This document shows positions 1-6,540 of a stretch of 8,646 nt of DNA, piece by piece (the first letter of the stretch is position 1; the number at the start of each line of letters is the position of its first letter). The translations under genes and the position numbers were made by a program. The notes beneath the pieces were generated by a model. The model was not told the origin of the DNA and ran no database searches. It saw only the letters and a list, made by a program, of their open reading frames with translations. Origin of the DNA: Neptuniibacter sp. (GTDB lineage Bacteria; Pseudomonadota; Gammaproteobacteria; Pseudomonadales; Balneatricaceae); the NCBI GenBank assembly GCA_024686055.1, contig JAIBDV010000102.1, positions 1-8,646 on the forward strand, in the 5' to 3' direction.

Positions 1-842
1 CCCTCACGCAGCACCTGCCAATACCCAGGCATCAACGCAGGGTTAAGGCGACTGATCGACTGCTCTCCCAGTGGCGCAACCAGACGCCCCTGCGCACAGA
101 GCTGGCGCGCCTCATCCACTGAAATTAACGCCACCCCCAGTCCCTTTAACGCGGCTTCCACCAACCCCGCATGGCTATCCAGCGGCAACACCTGACGCTC
201 CACCAGCGCATCCACTCCCAGGGTATTGAGCAGCTGCCGCCACAGCTCGACCGACAACTCCGTGCAGAGCAGCCGGTGCCGAACAAGGTCTGCCGGTTGC
301 GTCAGCGCGGCGTGTTCGGTAAGCAATGACGGCGCACAGACCAGTAATTTATCATCCGTCAGCAACAACTGCTTACTGCTGAATGGCCATTGACCAAAGC
401 CCCACTGTATCGCTACATCCAGCCGCTGCTGATGCACATCGGGAAATCTGACCGACGTACTCACCACCACATCCAGCTCAGGATGCGCCGCTTCAAACTC
501 GGGCAACCGAGGCAGCAAACAGTGCACCGCAAACCAGGGTGAGACACTGAGCCGTAACTGCTTGCGTTGCTGGCGCTGGGCAACCTCATGCACGCCACGC
601 TCGATCAGGCCAATGCCTCGCTCAACCCAGGCCAGCAACTGCTCACCGGCGGAACTCAGCACAATACCCGCAGGCAGACGCTCAAATAGCGTAAAGCCCA
701 GTTGCTGCTCCAGGTTTTTGATCTGCAGACTGATCGCCTGCGGTGTCAGGTGCAGTTGCTCAGCGGCTTTTTTAAAGCTTCCCTGACCCGCCACGACAGC
801 GAAGGTCTGTAAATTTTTCAGTGAAGGGGTACGCGGATTCAA
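1..842 (-). CDS. LysR-family transcriptional regulator (GcvA-like), 3' end cut by window edge
   Basis: The reverse strand encodes 280 residues without a stop, then runs off the left edge; the usual family length of about 300 implies roughly 20 missing residues. The N-terminus has the LysR winged helix-turn-helix (about residues 7-65: LQTFAVVAGQGSFKKAAEQL, then LTPQAISLQIKNLE and LFERLPAGIVLSSAGEQLL). The effector-binding domain follows, with SPWFAVHCLLPRLPEFEAAH near residue 100 and GLVEAALKGLGVAL near 230; the C-terminal PGYWQV resembles GcvA-type regulators. No ATG fits the fold. The start is TTG at 842, preceded by GGGAG with 7 nt spacing. The start lies only 37 nt from the preceding operon's terminator, and I see no good sigma-70 promoter between them. 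Such proteins usually control a neighbouring gene in response to a small ligand, but the likely target is outside the window. The family is certain; the ligand is unknown. Confidence 0.93.
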   Translation of the reverse strand, partial: MNPRTPSLKNLQTFAVVAGQGSFKKAAEQLHLTPQAISLQIKNLEQQLGFTLFERLPAGIVLSSAGEQLLAWVERGIGLIERGVHEVAQRQQRKQLRLSVSPWFAVHCLLPRLPEFEAAHPELDVVVSTSVRFPDVHQQRLDVAIQWGFGQWPFSSKQLLLTDDKLLVCAPSLLTEHAALTQPADLVRHRLLCTELSVELWRQLLNTLGVDALVERQVLPLDSHAGLVEAALKGLGVALISVDEARQLCAQGRLVAPLGEQSISRLNPALMPGYWQVLRE

Positions 843-879
843 TTCTAGACTCCCAACCAGGCCTTTGGCCCAGACAGCA

Positions 880-912
880 AAAACCCGGCCTTCTGCTAGA
901 AGGCCGGGTTTT
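880..912 (-). terminator. Rho-independent terminator of the DAHP synthase-yqcC unit
   Basis: A perfect 15-bp inverted repeat (880-894 and 898-912) has a 3-nt loop. Its arms are GC-rich (CCCGGCC/GGCCGGG) and flanked by A4/T4, so the minus transcript ends in U5. It lies 23 nt past the yqcC stop codon. The structure is symmetric and could also work on the plus strand, but no plus-strand gene runs into it. Confidence 0.9.
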
Positions 913-935
913 CAAAGCAATAAACAGGCTAGCAC

Positions 936-1274
936 TCAGTGACGCACAACCGTCAAGGTTCGATCAATCTCACCCACCAGCGCAATCAGCTTGCGCCCGG
1001 CAGCACCGAGGTCTTTTAACCCTTCTTCTGCCATCGGCTGAATCTCGCAGCGCGGCGGCAACGCCATACCCGCAGCAACCATCTGCTCGAAGCGCGGAAT
1101 CATCACCCATTGCAGCCACTGACTGAAATTCAGCGTATCGACACAGAATGGTTCGGTGCTGGCCAGCGCCTGAGCAGACGGTGACTCCGCCTGCCACAGC
1201 TGCTGATGCTGCAGCTCTGCCACCAGTTGCGCCAGTAACTGACTCAACTGCTGATGGGTGTCACCGCCTGCCAT
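936..1274 (-). CDS. yqcC: YqcC family protein (DUF446), function unknown
   Basis: This 112-residue soluble protein has no signal peptide or membrane segment. The family match comes from the core STEPFCVDTLNFSQWLQWVM (residues 39-58), followed by IPRFEQMVAAGMALP. It parallels the E. coli YqcC stretch STQPFFMDT...WLQWVLIPR...LP. An all-helical fold is likely, as the N-terminal 30 residues are Gln/Leu-rich helix. The biochemical role of the family is not established. The gene begins 4 nt after the stop of the class II DAHP synthase gene, so the two are almost certainly co-transcribed and probably translationally coupled. An alternative GTG start lies one codon upstream, at 1277, only 1 nt from that stop. 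I prefer the ATG at 1274, although its upstream GGGA and AAGG sequences overlap the DAHP synthase stop region. The 15-bp terminator follows the gene. Confidence 0.88.
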   Translation of the reverse strand: MAGGDTHQQLSQLLAQLVAELQHQQLWQAESPSAQALASTEPFCVDTLNFSQWLQWVMIPRFEQMVAAGMALPPRCEIQPMAEEGLKDLGAAGRKLIALVGEIDRTLTVVRH

Positions 1275-1278
1275 CACC

Positions 1279-2628
1279 TTAGTCCCGCGCGCCCTTCAGA
1301 GTATCAGCGATCATAAACGCCAGCTCCAGCGCCTGTTCGCCGTTGAGGCGTGGGTCACAATGAGTATGGTAACGATCTGCCAGCCCTTCTTCAGTGATCT
1401 GGAACGCGCCGCCGATACACTCGGTCACATTCTGACCGGTCATCTCGAAGTGCACACCACCGGCATGGGTACCTTCAGCACGGTGCACATCGAAGAAGCC
1501 ACGGACTTCACGCAGAATGGAATCAACGCTACGGGTTTTATAACCACTGGAGGCCTTGATGGTGTTGCCGTGCATCGGGTCTGAACTCCAGACCACACTG
1601 CGACCTTCCGCTTTCACCGCCTGCACCAGTTTTGGCAGGTGCTCGGTGATGCCGTCCGCACCCATGCGGGCGATCAGCGTCATCCGGCCTGGAGTGTTGT
1701 CCGGGTTCAGGGTATCCAGCAGACGGATCAGATCTTCCACTTTAGTGGTCGGACCAACCTTACAGCCAATCGGGTTTTTCACCCCGCGCAGGAATTCAAC
1801 ATGGGCATGATCTGGCTGACGGGTACGGTCACCAATCCACAGCATATGCGCTGAACAGTCATACCAGTCACCGGTCAGGCTATCCTGACGCGTCAGGGCC
1901 TGTTCGTAACCCAGCAACAGCGCCTCATGGGAAGTGTAAACCGAAGTCTGGTGCAGCTGAGGTGTAGTGCTTGCGTTGATACCACAGGCCGCCATAAACG
2001 CCAGTGTCTGATCAATCTGATCCGCCAGGTGCTGGTATTTTTCACCCAGCGGGCTCTGCTCAACAAAGCCCAGATTCCATTTGTGTACCTGGTTCAGATC
2101 CGCCATACCGCCCTGGGCAAATGCCCGCATCAGGTTCAGCGTAGAAGACGCCTGGTGGTAGGCACGCAACAGGCGTTCAGGGTCTGCAGCGCGCGATTCG
2201 CCAGTGAATTCAATATCGTTAACGATATCACCACGGTAGCTTGGCAGCTCAACACCATCGATGGTTTCCATATCGGTAGAACGCGGCTTGGCAAACTGGC
2301 CCGCCATACGGCCCACTTTCACCACCGGGCTGGAGCCGGCGAAGGTCATCACCACCGCCATCTGCAACATCACTTTAAAGGTGTCGCGGATCTTGTCAGC
2401 ACTGAACTCGCTAAAGCTTTCGGCGCAATCGCCCCCCTGCAACAAAAATGCGCGGCCTTCTGCTACGTCCGCCAGCTGCTGCTGCAGTGAGCGAATTTCG
2501 CCAGCAAAAACCAGTGGTGGCTGTGCGCTCAGTTGCTGTTCTACACGGGTTAACGCAGCAGCATCCTGGTAATCAGGTTGCTGCACGATAGGTTTGCTTC
2601 TCCAGCTATCAGGTGTCCAGATTTGCAT
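1279..2628 (-). CDS. Class II 3-deoxy-7-phosphoheptulonate (DAHP) synthase
   Basis: The enzyme condenses phosphoenolpyruvate with erythrose 4-phosphate to DAHP, the first step of the shikimate pathway, in the cytosol. The 449-residue product is a class II (plant/mycobacterial AroA-II type) enzyme and not an AroFGH-type class I enzyme. Expected metal ligands are visible: Cys68 in LLQGGDCAESF, His353 in SSDPMHGNTIK, Glu395 in GVHFEMTGQN and Asp425 in HTHCDPRLNG. Other signatures are KVGRMAGQFAKPRS near 104-117 and GIKNPIG-like GVKNPIGCKVGP at 282-293. The N-terminal extension that carries part of the allosteric sites in the mycobacterial enzyme appears absent. I chose ATG 2628 because AGGAAA lies 4 nt upstream and the protein then begins MQIWTPDSWR, as expected; an in-frame start 27 nt earlier would add a non-homologous tail. 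yqcC follows 4 nt downstream. The divergent upstream region holds a candidate promoter. Confidence 0.97.
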   Translation of the reverse strand: MQIWTPDSWRSKPIVQQPDYQDAAALTRVEQQLSAQPPLVFAGEIRSLQQQLADVAEGRAFLLQGGDCAESFSEFSADKIRDTFKVMLQMAVVMTFAGSSPVVKVGRMAGQFAKPRSTDMETIDGVELPSYRGDIVNDIEFTGESRAADPERLLRAYHQASSTLNLMRAFAQGGMADLNQVHKWNLGFVEQSPLGEKYQHLADQIDQTLAFMAACGINASTTPQLHQTSVYTSHEALLLGYEQALTRQDSLTGDWYDCSAHMLWIGDRTRQPDHAHVEFLRGVKNPIGCKVGPTTKVEDLIRLLDTLNPDNTPGRMTLIARMGADGITEHLPKLVQAVKAEGRSVVWSSDPMHGNTIKASSGYKTRSVDSILREVRGFFDVHRAEGTHAGGVHFEMTGQNVTECIGGAFQITEEGLADRYHTHCDPRLNGEQALELAFMIADTLKGARD

Positions 2629-2877
2629 GGGGTTTCCTGCGAGTTCGTGCCGCACTTATCGGTGCGATCATTGTCTTTGGATGCCGTTTAGACGGCTGTT
2701 ATGTCATCTGCCACAACACAGATGATCATTCCGTTGAGTGGTTTTCACCACCTGGGTTGTATAACCGAAAGTGTACGGCATACAGCCTAAGAGACAACCC
2801 CCGCAACCGCGGAAATCCTCGCCATATCATAAGGTTCCGGGTAAGTTGAAGGCTCTTTTGAAGTCAGGGGACAGACA
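2629..2877. promoter_or_regulatory. Divergent intergenic region between DAHP synthase and CMD-like gene
   Basis: This 249-bp non-coding stretch separates two genes transcribed away from each other, so it must hold both promoters. Visible structure includes a 7-bp inverted repeat with 8-nt spacer (TCATCTG at 2704-2710, CAGATGA at 2719-2725), a small GCCGT/ACGGC hairpin, and a GTGGT/ACCAC hairpin. I found no convincing TyrR box and no clear sigma-70 promoter for the plus-strand gene. A minus-strand candidate is listed separately. Confidence 0.6.
2770..2797 (-). promoter_or_regulatory. Candidate sigma-70 promoter for the DAHP synthase gene
   Basis: On the minus strand TTGTCT (2797-2792) is followed after 16 nt by TACACT (2775-2770); each box matches consensus at four of six positions. 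It would give a leader of about 130 nt that contains the 2704-2725 inverted repeat. Both boxes are imperfect, so this is only a candidate. Confidence 0.3.
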
Positions 2878-3273
2878 ATGTCACAACAGGATAAAGAAAA
2901 CGGCCTCAGAGTTCGTACCGAAGTCATGGGCGAGGCATTCGTGCAACGCGCCATTGATAACACCACCGAACTGACCGCACCGCTGCAGGAATGGATCAAC
3001 GAACATGCCTGGGGGTCTACATGGCAACGCGAAGACGTTCTGCCACGCAACACCCGCAGCCTGGTGACCCTGGGGATGCTCGCCGCCCTCAAAGCCCCTG
3101 CGGAGTTAAAAGGACATGTCCGTGGCGCACTGAACAATGGCTGTTCGGTCGAGGAGATTCAGGAAGTACTATTGCACTCGGTGGTCTATTGCGGCGCCCC
3201 TGCAGCCCAGGAGGCATTCCGGGCGGCACAGGAAGCAATTGAACTGTGGCAGGCAGATCAGCAGAACACCTAA
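2878..3273 (+). CDS. Carboxymuconolactone decarboxylase family protein (PcaC-like)
   Basis: This 131-residue cytosolic protein belongs to the AhpD/CMD superfamily. It resembles true gamma-carboxymuconolactone decarboxylase (PcaC) more than AhpD: it has EHAWGSTWQR (43-51), LPRNTRSLVTLGML (55-68), ELKGHVRGALNNG (77-89) with conserved His80, and EEIQEVLLHSVVYCGAPAA (92-110). The AhpD CxxC disulfide motif is absent and there is one Cys (105), so a thiol peroxidase-reductase role is unlikely. PcaC converts 4-carboxymuconolactone to beta-ketoadipate enol-lactone in protocatechuate breakdown, but no other pca gene is in view, so the substrate here is open. The ATG at 2878 is well supported by AGGGGA with 6 nt spacing. 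The gene is monocistronic as far as visible: it diverges from the DAHP synthase gene and converges with metR. The family call is firm; the exact reaction is inference. Confidence 0.9.
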   Translation: MSQQDKENGLRVRTEVMGEAFVQRAIDNTTELTAPLQEWINEHAWGSTWQREDVLPRNTRSLVTLGMLAALKAPAELKGHVRGALNNGCSVEEIQEVLLHSVVYCGAPAAQEAFRAAQEAIELWQADQQNT

Positions 3274-3293
3274 AGCATCCTGCTGGGCGACAC

Positions 3294-3327
3294 AACGGCG
3301 AGGTCAGCCTTACCCGACTTCGCCGTT
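3294..3327. terminator. Stem-loop between convergent CMD-like gene and metR
   Basis: Twelve-base arms (AACGGCGAGGTC at 3294-3305 and GACTTCGCCGTT at 3316-3327) pair with one G-U wobble on the plus strand, around a 10-nt loop. It lies 20 nt past the CMD-like stop and 21 nt past the metR stop on the other side. No clear U-tract follows on either strand, so terminator function is uncertain. Confidence 0.4.
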
Positions 3328-3348
3328 CTACCGTCATTATCAAACCCC

Positions 3349-4260
3349 TCAGGCCGGGCGGATGCCCATCAGCCTGGAGGCTGTAATATCTTTCGCCGTG
3401 CTCAGAAAATCGACCATAAACTCCGAGTTTTTCTGATCTTCACGGATCGCTGCGTAAAGGGTGCACCAGAGCCCCTTCTCACCCATTGAGCGCGCCGTGA
3501 TGTAGTCGCGTTCGATATACTCATGCATCGCCCAGTTCGGCAATGCCGACACTCCCCGACCACTGGCAATCAGCTGCACCATCATGACCGTCAGCTCAGC
3601 CGTACGGGTATCGGGTTCGACGTCGGCCGGGTCCAGAAAACGGGTAAACACATCCAGCCGGCTATGATCAATCGGGTAAGTAATCAGCGTTTCAGTGGCC
3701 AGATCTTCAGGCTGGATAAACTTGCGTGCCACCAGTCGATGCTGCTTGCTCAGCGCCAGCATGGACTCATAACTGAACAATGGAATATAGGTGATGCCAT
3801 TGCGTGGTTCCGGGTCTGAGGTAATCACCAGATCAAGATCGCCCCGCGCCAGCGCCGGTAACGGCAAAAAACTGAACCCGGTGGACAGATCCATCTCAAT
3901 CTCCGGCCAGTTCTGGCGGAAATGATCAATGGTCGGCATCAGCCAGTCAAAACAGCTATGGCATTCAATACAGATATTCAACCGCCCCGCTTCACCACCA
4001 GCCAGCCTGGCAATATCGCGCTCAGCATTGCGGATCATCGGCAGCACATCATCCGCCAGCGCCAGTAACCGCTGTCCGGCACTGGTAAACGAGATCGGTT
4101 TGGTTTTACGGATAAAAAGCGAGCAGTTAAGTCGGTCTTCCAGATCCTTGATCTGATGGGACAATGCAGATTGAGTCAGATGAACCCGCTCGGCGGCCTC
4201 AACCAGACTGCCTGCATCACGCAGCGCAGAGAGCGTTTTGAGGTGTCGCAGCTCGACCAT
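3349..4260 (-). CDS. metR: LysR-family regulator MetR
   Basis: MetR is a cytosolic DNA-binding activator of methionine genes (metE, metH, metA and others) that uses homocysteine as coregulator in enteric bacteria. The 303-residue protein begins with the LysR helix-turn-helix (MVELRHLKTLSALRDAGSL, then LTQSALSHQIKDLEDRL, residues 28-44). It carries strongly MetR-specific segments: ICIECHSCFDWLMPTIDHF at 97-115, NWPEIEMDL just after, LDLVITSDPEPRNGITYIP near 141-159, and ETLITYPIDHSRLDVF. These align closely with the E. coli MetR residues I remember. E. coli MetR is 317 aa, so this one is slightly shorter at the C-terminus. ATG 4260 has GGGGA 7 nt upstream. Unlike enteric metR, which diverges from metE, no methionine gene adjoins it: argF lies upstream on the same strand and a CMD-like gene converges downstream. 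Its targets must lie elsewhere. Confidence 0.95.
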   Translation of the reverse strand: MVELRHLKTLSALRDAGSLVEAAERVHLTQSALSHQIKDLEDRLNCSLFIRKTKPISFTSAGQRLLALADDVLPMIRNAERDIARLAGGEAGRLNICIECHSCFDWLMPTIDHFRQNWPEIEMDLSTGFSFLPLPALARGDLDLVITSDPEPRNGITYIPLFSYESMLALSKQHRLVARKFIQPEDLATETLITYPIDHSRLDVFTRFLDPADVEPDTRTAELTVMMVQLIASGRGVSALPNWAMHEYIERDYITARSMGEKGLWCTLYAAIREDQKNSEFMVDFLSTAKDITASRLMGIRPA

Positions 4261-4307
4261 TAAGAATTCCCCGATGTGTCAGACAAAAGTTACAGACAGA
4301 TGGGAAG

Positions 4308-4313
4308 AGTATA
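4308..4313 (-). promoter_or_regulatory. Candidate -10 box of a metR promoter
   Basis: TATACT on the minus strand (five of six to consensus) lies about 48 nt before the metR start. The region 16-18 nt upstream (TGTCGCAG) is a poor -35 and overlaps the proximal arm of the argF-metR inverted repeat. This suggests an activated or weak promoter if it is real. Confidence 0.35.
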
Positions 4314-4323
4314 GACACAAGGG

Positions 4324-4359
4324 ACCAGGCTGCGACACTGTTTTATGTCACAACCTGGT
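4324..4359 (-). terminator. Stem-loop downstream of argF, upstream of metR
   Basis: Two 14-base arms (4324-4337 and 4346-4359) flank an 8-nt loop. In minus-strand RNA they pair completely, with two G-U wobbles; in plus-strand RNA those positions are A-C mismatches, so the structure is fitted to the argF transcript. It begins 17 nt after the argF stop. There is no run of U after it, so it could be a weak or Rho-assisted terminator, an mRNA-stabilising 3' hairpin, or an operator for metR. Confidence 0.5.
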
Positions 4360-4376
4360 AACAGGGATTTGCTGAT

Positions 4377-5282
4377 TTATTGCGTCAGCAGGAATTCGAT
4401 CAGTGCTTTCTGAGCGTGCAGGCGGTTTTCAGCTTCATCAAAGGCAACGCTTCGTGGATCATCCAGCAGCGTTTCGCTGATCTCTTCACCACGGTGTGCA
4501 GGCAGGCAGTGCATAAAGATGACATCATCCGCCGCCTTATCCAGCAGCGCTTCATTTACCTGATAACTGGCAAAGGCCGCTTCGCGCTGCTTCTGCTCTT
4601 CTTCCTGGCCCATAGAAGCCCAGACATCGGTGACCACCAGCGATGAGTTTTTCACTGCGGCAACAGGATCACGCATCACCGTTACCCGGTCAGCATTGGC
4701 TTCCACCAGCGCGGCATCGGGCTCAAAACCCTCCGGACAGGCGATGTTCAGTTTAAAGCCAAACTGACGGGCAGCATTGATGTAAGAGTTGCACATATTG
4801 TTACCATCACCGATCCAGGTAACCGTACAACCGGTGATATCACCACGGTGCTCAGCAAAGGCCTGCATATCGGCCAGCAACTGACAAGGATGGTAATCGT
4901 CGGTCAGTGCATTGATCACCGGCACCGAGGAGTTTGCCGCAAACTCTTGCACCAGCTCGTGGCTGAAGGTACGGATCATCACGATATCGACCATGCTGGA
5001 GATTACCCGCGCAGAGTCGGCAACCGGCTCACCACGACCCAGCTGGGTATCGCGCGGCGACAGGAACATCGCGTGGCCACCAAACTGCGCCATACCCGCT
5101 TCAAATGATACGCGGGTACGAGTGGATGATTTTTCAAAAATCATCGACATCACGCGGTTTTTGAACGGCTCGTAAATTTCACCCGCCCGTTGCATTCGTT
5201 TCAGTTCAATCGCCCGTTGTACCAGTGTTTTGAGTTCTTGTGGCGACAGGTCAAGCAGTGTCAGAAAGTGTCTTGTAGTCAT
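4377..5282 (-). CDS. argF: Ornithine carbamoyltransferase
   Basis: The enzyme makes citrulline and phosphate from ornithine and carbamoyl phosphate in arginine biosynthesis (cytosolic, normally a trimer). The 301-residue length is typical. The carbamoyl phosphate loop SSTRTR is at 52-57, preceded by IFEK; FSHELVQEFA carries the Arg-Thr-Phe region (RTF 104-106); HPCQ is at 131-134; the nucleotide-fold-like TWIGDGNNMCNSY is at 155-167. The ornithine loop DVWASMGQE starts at 219 and the catalytic FMHCLPAHRGEE spans 256-267. The SMG motif and HCLP support ornithine rather than aspartate carbamoyltransferase, and biosynthetic rather than catabolic context is suggested by argD. The gene follows argD by 18 nt in one presumed operon; its ribosome site is weak (a GGA about 10 nt upstream), so coupling to argD translation is possible. 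A stem-loop follows the stop codon. Confidence 0.97.
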   Translation of the reverse strand: MTTRHFLTLLDLSPQELKTLVQRAIELKRMQRAGEIYEPFKNRVMSMIFEKSSTRTRVSFEAGMAQFGGHAMFLSPRDTQLGRGEPVADSARVISSMVDIVMIRTFSHELVQEFAANSSVPVINALTDDYHPCQLLADMQAFAEHRGDITGCTVTWIGDGNNMCNSYINAARQFGFKLNIACPEGFEPDAALVEANADRVTVMRDPVAAVKNSSLVVTDVWASMGQEEEQKQREAAFASYQVNEALLDKAADDVIFMHCLPAHRGEEISETLLDDPRSVAFDEAENRLHAQKALIEFLLTQ

Positions 5283-5300
5283 AACCAGAATCCAGCGTAC

Positions 5301-6500
5301 TCAGGTGTTATCAACGCCTTCGTCCGCGGCGTAGATTTTAATTAGGCTGGCAACAGTGTTTACCAGCAGATCAGCGTCAGCATCGGTCAGAATCAATGGT
5401 GGCAACAGACGAATCACTTTTCCGCCACCGGTCACATTCAGCAGAACGCCTTTCACCTTGGCCAGCACCGCCAGTTCAGCACCGGTTTCAGCCAGCTCAA
5501 TGGCGATCATCAGACCTTTATTACGTACTTCTTTAATATAGGCGGCACCGACCAGCTGCTGACGGAAACCCTCAGCGATACGCTCGCCCAGCTCCGCTGC
5601 CCGCTGGCACAGTCCTTCTTTTTCAATCGTATCCACCACCGCCAGCGCTGCTGCACAACAGATTGGGTTACCACCATAGGTTGAACCATGGGTGCCAGGG
5701 ATCAGAATTTCAGCAGCAATACCGCGAGCAAGGCAGGCACCAATCGGCATACCGTTACCCAGCCCTTTGGCTGTGGTTACTACATCCGGCAGGATATTGT
5801 TGTGCTGATAACAGAAATATTCGCCCGTGCGGCCATTACCGGTCTGCACTTCGTCCAGCATCAGCAGCCATTCATTGGCATCACAGATCTCACGCAACTG
5901 ATTCAGGTAATCCGGGGCAGGAATATGCACACCGCCCTCACCCTGAATCGGTTCAACCAGAATCGCCACCACATTGCTGTTGTTCGCCGCAATCTGGCGC
6001 ACCGCTGCAACATCATCAAACGGCGCTCGCACAAAGCCACTGACCAGCGGCTCAAAGCCTGCCTGTACAGCACGGTTACCCGTCGCACTCAGTGTTGCCA
6101 TGGTCCGGCCATGGAAGGAGTTATCCATCACAATGATGGTCGGGCTATCAATGCCTCGGGTATGGCCGTAACGACGCGCCAGTTTGATCGCCGCCTCATT
6201 CGACTCAGCACCGGAGTTGGCAAAAAACACCGAATCCATACCGGACACTGCCGTCAGCCGTTCAGCCAGTTGCTGCTGCAGCGGGATGGTGTACAGATTG
6301 GACGTGTGCGTCAGGCGCGCCGCCTGCTGCTGAATTGCGTGGGTAACCGCCGGATGCGCATGGCCGAGGCCGCAGACAGCAATGCCTGTCAGTGCATCCA
6401 GGTAACGATTGCCGTCTGTGTCATATAACCAGGCACCTTCGCCATGATCGAATGCGACTGACAGACGGTTATAGGTATTCATGATCGGCTCTACGGCCAT
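5301..6500 (-). CDS. argD: Acetylornithine aminotransferase (PLP-dependent, class III)
   Basis: The enzyme transfers an amino group from glutamate to N-acetylglutamate semialdehyde to give N-acetylornithine; in many proteobacteria it also serves succinyldiaminopimelate synthesis. The product is 399 residues from the chosen start. Landmarks are NTYNRLSVAFDHGEGAWLYD (8-27), the PLP phosphate-binding NSGAES (95-100), SFHGRT (128-133), EPIQGEGG (183-190), the pyridine-nitrogen Asp in LDEVQTGNGRTG (215-226), and the Schiff-base Lys245 in TTAKGLGNGMPIG. The reading frame stays open upstream, but that extension translates a hairpin and is not homologous. ATG 6500 lies 7 nt after GGGGA, whereas ATG 6506 lies only 1 nt after it, so 6500 is preferred. 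argF follows after 18 nt. A terminator-like hairpin lies 20 nt before the start. Specificity for acetylornithine rather than succinylornithine is inferred from the argF neighbour. Confidence 0.95.
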   Translation of the reverse strand: MAVEPIMNTYNRLSVAFDHGEGAWLYDTDGNRYLDALTGIAVCGLGHAHPAVTHAIQQQAARLTHTSNLYTIPLQQQLAERLTAVSGMDSVFFANSGAESNEAAIKLARRYGHTRGIDSPTIIVMDNSFHGRTMATLSATGNRAVQAGFEPLVSGFVRAPFDDVAAVRQIAANNSNVVAILVEPIQGEGGVHIPAPDYLNQLREICDANEWLLMLDEVQTGNGRTGEYFCYQHNNILPDVVTTAKGLGNGMPIGACLARGIAAEILIPGTHGSTYGGNPICCAAALAVVDTIEKEGLCQRAAELGERIAEGFRQQLVGAAYIKEVRNKGLMIAIELAETGAELAVLAKVKGVLLNVTGGGKVIRLLPPLILTDADADLLVNTVASLIKIYAADEGVDNT

Positions 6501-6519
6501 GTCCATATCCCCATAACGC

Positions 6520-6540
6520 AAAAAGCAGCGAGATCGCTGC
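6520..6540 (-). terminator. Terminator-like hairpin in the argD leader
   Basis: On the minus strand GCAGCG-ATCT-CGCTGC (6540-6525) forms a 6-bp GC-rich stem with a 4-nt loop and is followed directly by TTTTT (6524-6520), the form of an intrinsic terminator. It lies 19 nt before the preferred argD start, so RNA polymerase coming from any argD promoter further upstream would cross it. Attenuation of arg expression is the obvious hypothesis; it could instead be an accidental hairpin. Confidence 0.5.

Noticed and set aside
821..1126. A 101-residue plus-strand frame across the terminator and yqcC
   Set aside because: It spans a clear terminator hairpin, lies antisense to yqcC and has no family features.
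1927..2490. A 187-residue plus-strand frame opposite the class II DAHP synthase
   Set aside because: The opposite strand encodes all class II DAHP synthase metal-binding motifs. The plus frame has no recognisable domain.
4261..4376. A MetR autoregulatory site (TGAA-N5-TTCA) upstream of metR
   Set aside because: No such motif is present in the interval; only the 14-bp inverted repeat and a -10 candidate are visible.
5688..6428. A 246-residue plus-strand frame opposite argD
   Set aside because: It is a shadow of argD. It has no ribosome site and a His/Arg/Gln-rich composition typical of antisense translation.
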